Source of the DNA: Solidesulfovibrio sp.
GTDB lineage: Bacteria > Desulfobacterota > Desulfovibrionia > Desulfovibrionales > Desulfovibrionaceae
Reading direction: 5' to 3'
Length of the DNA stretch: 46,378 nt
NCBI RefSeq assembly: GCF_029978005.1
Contig: NZ_JARKOZ010000051.1
Span: 1-46,378, forward strand
This document shows, in pieces, positions 1-8,100 of the stretch (position 1 is the first letter of the stretch; each line of letters starts with the position of its first letter). A model generated the notes under the pieces. That model saw nothing but the letters and a program-made list of their open reading frames with translations. It was not told where the DNA came from and made no database searches. A program made the translations under genes and the position numbers.

Positions 1-2
1 TC

Positions 3-257
3 GGCGACATCGTGGACGCGGCCCGCAAGGCCGACATCCTGCGCATGCTGGCCGAACGCGAGCGACTGTCCCTGCAACAGGTCATCGCCGTGGGCGACGG
101 GGCCAACGATTTGCCCATGCTCGGCATCGCGGGCCTCGGCATCGCCTACCACGCCAAGCCGGTGGTCAAGAAGGGCGCGGGCCAGGCCATCTCAACCCTG
201 GGCCTGGACAGCATCCTCTACCTTGTGGGCGTGCGGGAGCGCGACACCTTGTCGTAA
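3..257 (+). CDS. serB: Phosphoserine phosphatase, C-terminal part (5' end outside window)
   Basis: This is the C-terminal 84 residues of a HAD-superfamily phosphatase whose 5' end lies upstream of the window. It contains the HAD motif IV signature VGDGANDLPML, which places the Mg2+-binding acidic pair, followed by GLGIAYHAKPVV, a stretch typical of SerB. SerB hydrolyses O-phosphoserine to serine in the cytoplasm, the last step of serine synthesis. The reading frame is open from base 3 to the TAA at 255-257. There is no obvious strong terminator before phoU. Identification as SerB rather than another HAD phosphatase rests on this short tail. Confidence 0.85.
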   Translation, partial: GDIVDAARKADILRMLAERERLSLQQVIAVGDGANDLPMLGIAGLGIAYHAKPVVKKGAGQAISTLGLDSILYLVGVRERDTLS

Positions 258-322
258 CACGACCGTCGCACAGGCCCGCCGAAGCCCCGCCGGACGGGGA
301 TTCTTGACACGCCTTGTCCGAA

Positions 323-340
323 TCGTCACAATTCGGTCAC
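323..340 (+). promoter_or_regulatory. Pho-box-like direct repeat upstream of phoU
   Basis: Two 7-bp direct repeats, TCGTCAC at 323-329 and CGGTCAC at 334-340, are separated by exactly 4 bp (AATT). The 11-bp period and GTCA core are those of the PhoB box. It lies about 90 bp upstream of the phoU start, so phosphate-responsive control is plausible. The same stretch also forms a short inverted repeat (CCGAAT/ATTCGG), so a different role is possible. Confidence 0.45.
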
Positions 341-427
341 ACGTTCGTCGCCCGCCACAAGGGACGAAAAGGGTTAGCCGAACGTATACCCCGAGGCCGC
401 ATGCTCGGGGAAAAACCGGAGTGTGAC

Positions 428-1105
428 GTGGAAACCCCGCTCGACAACGCCATCCACTCGCTCAAGGTGGATGTCCTGCATATGATGCACCTGGCCCAGG
501 ACGCCGTCAAAAAGGCGGTGGCCAGCCTGCTGGAGCACAACGCGGCCAAGGCTCGCGAAGTCATCGACGCGGACCGGGAAATCAACGACTACGAGTGCCG
601 CGTCGATTCCGAGAGCCTCAAGATCCTGGCCCTGCACCACCCCGTGGCCAAGGACCTGCGCTTCATCGTGGGCTCCATGCGCATGCTGGTCAACATCGAG
701 CGCCTGGGCGACGAGGCGGTCAACATCGCCGAGCGAGTGCTGGTGCTGACCACCGAACCGCGCCAACCCCTGCACGACGACCTGCGCCGCCTGGCCGACC
801 TGGCCATGGAGCTCATGCGCGCCTGCATCAACTGCTACATGGACCTCGACGCCGAGGCGGCCGTGGCCATCATCGACCAGAACGCCGCCGCCCTGGAGCT
901 CAACGTGCGCATCTTCCGGGAAGTGACGGGCGAGATGATCCGCGAGGCCAAGCCCGTGGAGCGCGCCGTGCAGCAGTCCTTCGTGGCCCACAGCCTCAAG
1001 CGCATCTGCGACCAGTGCGCCAACATCGCCGAATCCACCATCTTCATCCGCAAGGCCATCGACTACAAGCACAACAAGTGCTCCCAGCCGCCCCAGGACT
1101 CCTGA
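428..1105 (+). CDS. phoU: Phosphate signalling regulator PhoU
   Basis: The 225-aa, all-helical protein matches PhoU in length and layout: two three-helix PhoU domains, roughly residues 15-105 and 115-210. The first carries a typical stretch around HHPVAKDLRFIVGSMRM and a GDEAVNIAE segment, and the second repeats it as LKRICDQCANIAE. These E/DxxxD-type faces bind metal in the family. PhoU links the PstSCAB phosphate transporter to the PhoR/PhoB two-component system. I chose the GTG at 428 because GGAG lies 7 bp upstream and the frame before it has no family similarity. No pst genes are in the window. Confidence 0.92.
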   Translation: METPLDNAIHSLKVDVLHMMHLAQDAVKKAVASLLEHNAAKAREVIDADREINDYECRVDSESLKILALHHPVAKDLRFIVGSMRMLVNIERLGDEAVNIAERVLVLTTEPRQPLHDDLRRLADLAMELMRACINCYMDLDAEAAVAIIDQNAAALELNVRIFREVTGEMIREAKPVERAVQQSFVAHSLKRICDQCANIAESTIFIRKAIDYKHNKCSQPPQDS

Positions 1106-1192
1106 GGCCGCCCCTCCGAGACGGACGGAACGCGTCGGGCATACGCCCCGGCCGCCCGAGGGCCACGGGCTTCCCGCCACACCGCGCTTTTC

Positions 1193-2101
1193 CTAGAAGC
1201 TTCTCCCTGTTCCCGCCCCCTCCCCTCCGGCGCCGGCCGCCGCCTTTTGCCGCTTGCGGGCCGTGGGATCGCGGCATTCGCAGGGCGTGCCCACCTGGCA
1301 CAGGCCGCAGCTGCTGACCGGGATGCCCGGCAGCAGGTCGCGGGCCACATAGGGGCTGGTGACGCCCGCGATGTAGTCCCGACAGCGGACCTTGTCGTGG
1401 CCGGCCTCGGTGATGGCCCCGGCCGGGCAGCGCTTGATGCAGGCCCGGCAGGCCACGCCCACGGCCCGCAGGCACCAGGCGTCGTGGCGGTCGTAGGGGC
1501 GCGGCGTCGCGGCGATGGCGGTCCGGGCCACCACGCTGCCCACGCGCACGGCCTTGCCGGCCGGGGTGATCAGCCCGTCGGACAGGCCGAACGCGCCCAG
1601 GCCGCAGGCATGGGCCGCGTGGCGCTCGGACCAGCGGGAGGCGAAGCCGTAGCGCGGGGACATCCGGCGGCCCCACTCCGGGAGCAGCGTCGGGGCCACG
1701 GCGTCCACGCCCTGCCCGTCCAACCGCTCCACCACAAAGCGGCGCAGCCCTTCGTTGACCATCTCGCCGTAGTGCCTGACCTGGCTCCAGGCCAGGCTCG
1801 GCAGGTCGCGGCAGCGCTTGTGCGCCTCGCGCGTGGCCGCGGTCTGAGGCAGCACCCAGGCCACGACCGTGAGCTCCCCGGCCGGCGCGGGGGCGTCCGG
1901 GAAGGCTTCGGCAAAGGCCGCTTCGGGCGTCCAGTAGAATTCCGGGCCGATGTCGTCGCGTAGGAAAGCAAAGATCGGGTCCGTGCCCGAGGCGAAGCCG
2001 ATAAGCGGCGGGTCGAAGGCCGGCTGGTCGGCCCCCGGAAACAGGGCGTTGTTGGCGCGCTCGGCCATCCAGTCCGCGATGTCCTGGGCGATGGGCTCCA
2101 T
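1193..2101 (-). CDS. QueG-like double 4Fe-4S cluster protein
   Basis: The 302-aa cytoplasmic iron-sulfur protein is related to the ferredoxin half of epoxyqueuosine reductase (QueG). The middle has the conserved HACGLGAFGLSDGLIT stretch. It is followed by CRACIKRCPAGAI, a 4Fe-4S motif, and by SCGLCQVGTPCECRDP, which supplies the second cluster. The N-terminal part (about residues 1-130) does not look like the cobalamin-binding QueG region, and the protein is shorter than QueG, so tRNA modification should not be assumed. The C-terminus is a low-complexity Ala/Gly tail. It lies on the same strand as mltG and ruvX, 34 bp downstream of mltG, so it may be co-transcribed. Its substrate is unknown. 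Confidence 0.75.
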   Translation of the reverse strand: MEPIAQDIADWMAERANNALFPGADQPAFDPPLIGFASGTDPIFAFLRDDIGPEFYWTPEAAFAEAFPDAPAPAGELTVVAWVLPQTAATREAHKRCRDLPSLAWSQVRHYGEMVNEGLRRFVVERLDGQGVDAVAPTLLPEWGRRMSPRYGFASRWSERHAAHACGLGAFGLSDGLITPAGKAVRVGSVVARTAIAATPRPYDRHDAWCLRAVGVACRACIKRCPAGAITEAGHDKVRCRDYIAGVTSPYVARDLLPGIPVSSCGLCQVGTPCECRDPTARKRQKAAAGAGGEGAGTGRSF

Positions 2102-2135
2102 GACGTGCCTCCCCGGGGACGGACCGTCCGGGCGG

Positions 2136-3158
2136 CTACTGCTTCCTGCCGCGTCCCCGCTGGTACTTGTTGACCGCGTTTATGTGCTCGTCGAGGGTCT
2201 TGCTGAACTTGTGCTCGCCCTCGCCCGTGGCCACGAAATAATAGAGGTCGTGGGACTCGGGCGCGGCCACGGCCTGCAGGGACTTGAGCCCCGGCGAGCA
2301 GATGGGGCCCGGCGGCAGGCCCGGGCGCGCGTAGGTGTTGTAGAGATTGGCCGTGTCCTCGAGGTGGGCCCGGGTCAGGTTGCCGTTAAAGCGTTCGCCG
2401 AGACCGTAGATGATGGTGGGATCGGTCTGGAGCAGCATGCCCTTGGCCAGCCGGTTGACGAACACGCCGGCCACGCGCGGCCGTTCGGCGTCCACGCCGG
2501 TCTCCTTTTCCACGATGGAGGCCAGCGTCACGGCGGCGAGCAGGTCCTTGCCCGTGGGCTTGGTTTCGCCGGGCCACACGGCGTCGGCCTGCCGCCGGAA
2601 CTCCTTGAGCATGGCCTCGACCACATAGGTCCCGTCGTCGCCGCGCTTGCGGGTGAAGAGGTAGGTGTTGGGGAAAAGGAATCCCTCGGCGGTGGGGGCC
2701 GGGATGTCGTACTTGGCCAGAAGCTGGGGGTCGGCGGCGGCCTTGAGGAACGCGGCGGCCGAGCACAGGCCGGCCTCCTCGGAAAGCCTGGCGATCTGGC
2801 GCATGGTCAGGCCTTCGGGCGCGGCCAGCTTGTGCTGTATGCCCTTGGCCGTGGTCAGGTAGTCGAGGAGCTGGGTCGGGGTCCAGCCGGTGTTGATCTC
2901 GAATTCGCCGGCCTTGACCTTGCCGCCCTTGTCCGTGATCCGGGCGAGGAGGCGGAAGGCGTCGGCGTCGCGCAGCGCGCCCTCGGCCACGAGCATTTTG
3001 GCCGTGGTCTCGAAGGATTGTCCGGGTTCGATGAACACGACCTTGGCCTCGCCTGGCCGGGCCGGCGGCACGGCCAGGAATTCGTAGGCCTTGTAGCCGA
3101 TCAGGGCGGCGAGGCCTATCAGGAAGAGGCAGACGCCGAGGAAGAGGGATCGCAGCAT
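2136..3158 (-). CDS. mltG: Endolytic murein transglycosylase MltG
   Basis: The 340-aa inner-membrane protein has an N-terminal anchor (LFLGVCLFLIGLAALIGY, about residues 5-22), a LysM-like region and the YceG/MltG catalytic domain. The active-site Glu sits in LASIVEKETGVD, and the downstream signatures RVAGVFVNRL and LQTDPTIIYGLG are intact. MltG cleaves nascent glycan strands and probably sets the end of peptidoglycan synthesis. Its start overlaps the 3' end of ruvX by 40 bp. The ruvX-mltG pairing is common in bacteria and supports both calls. Confidence 0.95.
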   Translation of the reverse strand: MLRSLFLGVCLFLIGLAALIGYKAYEFLAVPPARPGEAKVVFIEPGQSFETTAKMLVAEGALRDADAFRLLARITDKGGKVKAGEFEINTGWTPTQLLDYLTTAKGIQHKLAAPEGLTMRQIARLSEEAGLCSAAAFLKAAADPQLLAKYDIPAPTAEGFLFPNTYLFTRKRGDDGTYVVEAMLKEFRRQADAVWPGETKPTGKDLLAAVTLASIVEKETGVDAERPRVAGVFVNRLAKGMLLQTDPTIIYGLGERFNGNLTRAHLEDTANLYNTYARPGLPPGPICSPGLKSLQAVAAPESHDLYYFVATGEGEHKFSKTLDEHINAVNKYQRGRGRKQ

Positions 3159-3571
3159 AGTTCTCCGCCGCGCAGGTAGCGCTCGAGTATGACGGCGGCG
3201 GCTTCGGCGTCGAGGCGTGCCGCCAGTTCGCGGCCGGCGAGGCCTGCCTGCCGCAGGCGTTCGGCCGCCTCTTCCGTGGAGTGGGCCTCGTCGGCCAGGG
3301 CCACGGGGATGGCGGTCCGCCGCTTGAGGCGTTCCACGAAGTTGCGCACCTGCCGCCCGGTGAGGCCCTCGTCGCCGCCGGCGCGCGCCGGGTAGCCCAC
3401 GACGATGCGTTCGGGGCGCGTCTGGTCAATAACGCCGAGCAGCTCGCGAAACAAGACCTCGCGGGTCTCCCAGGCCACGGTGCGCAGGGCGAAGACCACG
3501 GTCCCGCCGGGGTCGGTGACGGCCAGCCCCACCCGGGCCTGTCCGTAGTCTATGGCGAGCAGTCGGGGCAT
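3119..3571 (-). CDS. yqgF: Putative pre-16S rRNA nuclease / Holliday junction resolvase homologue YqgF
   Basis: The 150-aa RNase H-fold protein of the YqgF/RuvX family begins LLAIDYGQARVGLAVTD, with the first catalytic Asp. It continues with VVGYPAR, then the conserved DEAHSTEEA (second acidic residue), and ends with DAEAAAVILERYL (third acidic residue). The family trims the 5' end of 16S rRNA, and a role in branch resolution has also been proposed. The ATG at 3571 is chosen because the family N-terminus starts there. The C-terminal tail is Ser/Ala-rich and overlaps mltG. It is likely translated with mltG from one mRNA. Confidence 0.92.
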   Translation of the reverse strand: MPRLLAIDYGQARVGLAVTDPGGTVVFALRTVAWETREVLFRELLGVIDQTRPERIVVGYPARAGGDEGLTGRQVRNFVERLKRRTAIPVALADEAHSTEEAAERLRQAGLAGRELAARLDAEAAAVILERYLRGGELCCDPSSSASASS

Positions 3572-3744
3572 AGGGAGAAGCGTTCCGTACGGTTGCAGCC
3601 CGTCATGGTGGTGGTTTGGGGGGCTCCCCCGCGGGGGCAAGGAGCACGCCTTGCTGTTGCAAGCGCCAGTCCATGTCTTGCGCCGCGCCGTCGCCCGGAA
3701 TACTTTGGGAGGCAACATCCCCGGACAGCCTGGCGAGGGAAACA

Positions 3745-3921
3745 ATGGGATTGATCTACTCGGCTTTTTTACTGGTCTTTCTGGGCGAGATCGCCTGCCG
3801 CGCCCTTTTCGGCCTGGAGTTCAATCCCGTGGCCGCTTTTGGCCACGGCTTCCTCGCCGGACTCGCCGTGCTGGCGATCGACTACATCATTTATTTTTTC
3901 CAGCAGATCCGCAAGATGTAA
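3745..3921 (+). CDS. 58-aa two-helix membrane protein of unknown function
   Basis: The small hydrophobic protein starts MGLIYSAFLLVFLGE and has two predicted membrane segments (about residues 2-20 and 27-50) with a short GHGF turn between them. The C-terminus is basic (QQIRKM). The ATG is preceded by GCGAGGGA at a suitable distance. The protein stands alone between the divergent yqgF and the CRISPR array, with its stop 28 bp before the last repeat. I do not recognise a family. The frame is clean and the composition is plainly membrane-like, so I treat it as a probable real gene. Confidence 0.6.
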   Translation: MGLIYSAFLLVFLGEIACRALFGLEFNPVAAFGHGFLAGLAVLAIDYIIYFFQQIRKM

Positions 3922-3948
3922 CGGCAAGCCCGCCGTCGCCCGCAAGTC

Positions 3949-4831
3949 GCGTTCATCCCCGCTCGCGCGGGGAACACGCGGCTCATCGCAGCCCCCGCCG
4001 CATCGGGGCCGGATCATCCCCGCTCGCGCGGGGAACACGACGTGGTAGGGATGTCCGACATCAAATTCCCCGGATCATCCCCGCTCGCGCGGGGAACACG
4101 CGAGCCATTCGGCTAGCTCACGGAGTTTTTTCGGATCATCCCCGCTCGCGCGGGGAACACGTGGACTCGCCTGCATGGACGGTTAACTCGTGCGGATCAT
4201 CCCCGCTCGCGCGGGGAACACGGCTTTTCCAGGATGAGCAGGATGCCGGGCGTCGGATCATCCCCGCTCGCGCGGGGAACACCACCTGTGCGCGGCCCTG
4301 GTCGACTGGGAAAACGGATCATCCCCGCTCGCGCGGGGAACACCAACCCCGCACGAAACAACCTGCCTTGAGCCACGGATCATCCCCGCTCGCGCGGGGA
4401 ACACGAGCCATGGGCCAGGACGTAATCCCATATGTACGGATCATCCCCGCTCGCGCGGGGAACACGAGCAGGCCTGGTTCGAGAAGCTGAAGTTCTACGG
4501 ATCATCCCCGCTCGCGCGGGGAACACCGCAGACCGAAAATATCACAACGAAGCCGAATCGGATCATCCCCGCTCGCGCGGGGAACACTACGATCCTGTAG
4601 TAGAACACCGTCCCGTCCTCGGATCATCCCCGCTCGCGCGGGGAACACCGTGGCCCGATCCTGATGCATGCCGGCAAGCACGGATCATCCCCGCTCGCGC
4701 GGGGAACACGTAGCATGACCGACCAATCCGCCCTCGTCACCCGGATCATCCCCGCTCGCGCGGGGAACACCCCCCCCACGACATATCGTTACTCGAATGT
4801 TACGGATCATCCCCGCTCGCGCGGGGAACAC
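3949..4831 (-). CRISPR. Type I-E CRISPR array, 15 repeats and 14 spacers
   Basis: Fifteen 29-bp repeats start every 61 bp from 3949 to 4803. All 14 spacers are exactly 32 bp. Read on the minus strand the repeat begins GTGTTCCCCGCGCGAGC and ends GGGGATGATCCG, the palindromic CCCCGC/GCGGGG type of the E. coli-like subtype I-E (Cse/Cascade). Fourteen copies are identical. The copy at 3949-3977 differs at three positions in its outermost six bases, marking it as the old, leader-distal end. Transcription therefore runs from high to low coordinates with the leader beyond 4831. No cas gene occurs in the window, so the array depends on Cas proteins encoded elsewhere, or is orphaned. Confidence 0.98.
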
Positions 4832-5148
4832 TGGTACGGCAAAAAAGCGGCATCATTCGCCTTTTTGGACGACCAAAAAGCCACCACTTTTACAGGCTGT
4901 CAAAGACCCGGAAAATCGTGGCGGCAGCAACCGCCGGGACATGAAAATACGGGAAAGGAATCTCCGCGACAAGCCCGCGCACGAGCCCCCGCCACGGCGA
5001 TTCCAGGCGGCGGTCAGCCTCCGCGCCGCTAAAGACGCATGGACGGGAAAACGACCCGGGCGTGAAACGGCAAGCCGACATCCTCGGCGCGAACCACACC
5101 GCTGCGCACGCCCCGCGCCGGCCGCCGGCCGGACGCCAAACGCCGCCA
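4832..5148 (-). promoter_or_regulatory. CRISPR leader and adjoining non-coding stretch
   Basis: The first 90 bp next to the newest repeat are clearly richer in A/T than the surroundings, as expected of a leader. The perfect inverted repeat CTTTTTGG/CCAAAAAG (4861-4868 and 4873-4880, loop ACGA) lies about 30 bp from the array. A TTGACA box on the minus strand (4903-4898) could be the -35 of the array promoter, although no strong -10 is visible. From about 4930 to 5148 the sequence returns to high GC. I see no gene there; the neighbouring dehydrogenase ends at 5149. Confidence 0.7.
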
Positions 5149-8100
5149 CTACCCGCGCACGCGGGCTTCCTTGACGTTCTTCTTGAGCATCTTCTTCCAT
5201 TTCGGGCCGTCCAAGGCCTCGGCCAGATACTCCAGGGTGTGCAGCACCGGATGCTTGTCGCGCATCTCCGCCAGGATGCGGTTGATGCCCATCTTGCACG
5301 AGGGGCAGCCCACCAGGATCGGCATGGCCTCGGGCGCGTCGGCCAGATTCTCGGCCAGGGTGATGCGCTTGCGCTCCCGCAGGCGGTTGTAGATGGCCGG
5401 CGTGGTCATGGCCCCCATGCCGGACTCGCCGCAGCAGTTGGGCGAAAGTTCCACCGGCCGGCCCGTGGCCTTGCGCAGGGCGGCCATGTACATGCCCGTG
5501 GCCTTGCTTTTCGGCACGTCGGCCCACTCGCAGTGGCAGGCGGCATGGTAGAGGATGGGCGAGGCGTCCTCGGGCGCGGGGAAATCCAGACGGCCGAGCA
5601 GGAACTGCGTGACGTCCATGTGCGCGAGGTTCGGCCGCAGGGTCTTGAGCTCATGCTCCTCCAGGGCCTCGCGGCAGGTGCCGCAGCTCGTGAGGCTGTG
5701 CGACGGGCAAAGCCCCAGGTTCTCGGCCTCCTCCAGAAGCGCGGCCAGGGCGGCCCGGTTGCGCTCGCGGTTGGCGCGGTAGGCCTCGCCCATGCCGGCG
5801 GCCAGGAGCGGATAGCCGCAGCACAGGTGCCGGTGGGGAATGAGCACCGCCACCTCGGCCCGAAGCAGCAGATGCAGGGCGGCCATGCCGATGGAACTGG
5901 AGAAAAGCGACGCGCCGCAGCCCGGGAAATAGAGCACCGTCTCCGGAGCCTCGCGCCCCTCCTTGGGGATGAAGATGGAGCCCTTGTCCAGATCGAGGCG
6001 CTCGGACAGGTTGCGCAGCCCGATGGACGGGTTGGGGCCGCGCAGGGCCGGATTCTCGATGCGGTCGCGCCAGAAGCGCGGCAGAAGCGGCATGGCCTTG
6101 TTGTGGAACTGCTGGCCGTAGGCCGCCAACTTGGCCGCCTTGGGCGCGCGGTTGGCCACGTCCTCCACCAGGTAGGACAGCACCTTGTGCTTGATGGGAT
6201 GGCCGCCGCAGCCCTGCTGGTCCAGGAAATTGCGCAGCCCCAGGGCCACCTGGCCGGACTGGATCTTCACCGAGCACACGCCCGTGCACTTGCCGCAGGC
6301 CGTGCAGTGGTCGATGAGGCGGCGCAGCCGGTCGAGCAGCTCGGGATCGGGCTCGCCGTGGGTGATCTGGGAATAGTAGATGGCCTCGATCAGCGCGCCA
6401 AGGGCGATGTTCTTGTTGCGCGGATGGTAGAGCATCCCGTATTCCGGCGCGAACATGGGGCAGACCTGCTTGCACTTGCCGCAGCGGTTGCAGAACTGGA
6501 TGCCGCTTAAAATGGAAATCAGCGTATCCTTGTCGGGCAGCGCCGTCTTCTTGATGTCGCGGATGAGGCGGTTGAACGAAAAGGTGTAGGGCTCGACGGC
6601 CAGGGTGCGGGTGGTCAGCTTGCCCGGGTTGATGAGGTTTTTGGGGTCCACCCGCTTCTTGTAGGCCCGCAGCGCCTCGATCTTGGCCTCATCCAGGAAG
6701 GCGATCTTGGTGATGCCGATGCCGTGCTCGCCGGAAACCGCGCCGCCGAGTTCGGTGACCTTTTCGAAAACCTTTTCCGCCGCTTCCCAGGCCTGCCGCA
6801 TCATCTCGGGATCGTTGGAATTGACCGGGATGTTCACGTGGCAGTTGCCGTCGCCGGCGTGCATGTGGCTGGCCACCTCGATGCGGGTGGCGGTCAGCTC
6901 GGCGTGGATGTCGGCCAGGCGATCCTTGAGCCGGGGATAGCGCGCGGCCAGGTCGGTGAAGAAATAGTAGGTCTGGACCTCGACTTCCGAGTCGGACAGG
7001 TCCCGGGCCGTGATGCGGCCGCGCAGCACCCGGTCGCAGAATTCCAGCTCCATGGCGATGAACTCGTCCGAGGCCGGAATGCCGGGCAACCGGCCGGCAT
7101 TCTGCAAGGCGGTGCGGTAGGCGTGGACGATGCAGTGCAGGTTCAGGTCTTCCAGGAACTCGGCGAACTCCGGCACCACGGAAAGCGGAATGACCACGTC
7201 CTCGTTGATCTTGAACCCCGAGGTGCGCCTGGAGATGGCCGAGAGCTTGTGCCGGTCCTCCCAGTACAGCTCCGCCGTCTTGGCGTCCTTGGCCTCGAAC
7301 ACGTCCACGTTGTCGTAGGGGTCGACGATGTCCACGATGTCGGCCGCGGCGCGCAGCAGCGCATCCTCGTCGTCGGAGTCGAGTTGCAAAAGCAGCACGG
7401 AAATGGGGTCGCCCTCGTAGAGCGAGGACTTCTTGGCGTAGCTGATGGCCTTGACGTACTTGGAGTTGAACTCCTCCAGGGCGGAAATCTTGACCGCGTC
7501 GCCTTCCTCGCGGATGCGGTTGCGCAGTCCCACCACGTCGCGGATGACGCACATGGCGTTCTTCATGGAACGCCCGAAAAATTCCAGGCACAGCGTGCGC
7601 GAAAATTTCGGAATCGGATAGAGCGCGAAGCAGGCCTCGGTGATGATGCCGTCCACGCCCTCCTTCTGCACGCCGGGCAAGCCCCCGAGGTACTTGTTGG
7701 ACACGTCCTTGCCGAGGTTTTTGGCCCGGATCTGGTCGCCGGGCAGGCGGATCACGTCGCGCACCGCCCCCTCGCCGTCCACGACCTCGAACACGGCCGT
7801 CTCGTCGGGGCGTATCTTGTGGCGCGGATGGTCGACCCGGCGCACCTCGACGATCTCGCCCGTGGCCTCGACCATCTTGTAGCTGATGATGTTGTCGAGC
7901 GTCGTGCCGTACTCGAAGGCGAACGGGCCGCCGGCGTTCTCGGCGATGTTGCCGCCGAGCGACGAGGCGGCCTTGGAGGCCGGGTCCACGGTGAAGAGCA
8001 GCCCCTTGGCCTCGGCCGCCTTGATGGCGGTCAGAGTGATGACGCCGGTCTGGGCGCAAAGGGTCTTGGCCTCGACGTCTATGGACAGGATCTTCTTGAA

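Noticed and set aside
1193-2101. Calling the QueG-like protein a true epoxyqueuosine reductase
   Set aside because: It is shorter than QueG and the N-terminal cobalamin-binding part is not recognisable. Only the double-cluster region is shared.
3552-4713. Open frames running through the CRISPR array with repeated HPRSRGEH or SPLARGT peptides
   Set aside because: These are translations of the 29-bp repeats and arise from the 61-bp period. They are not genes.
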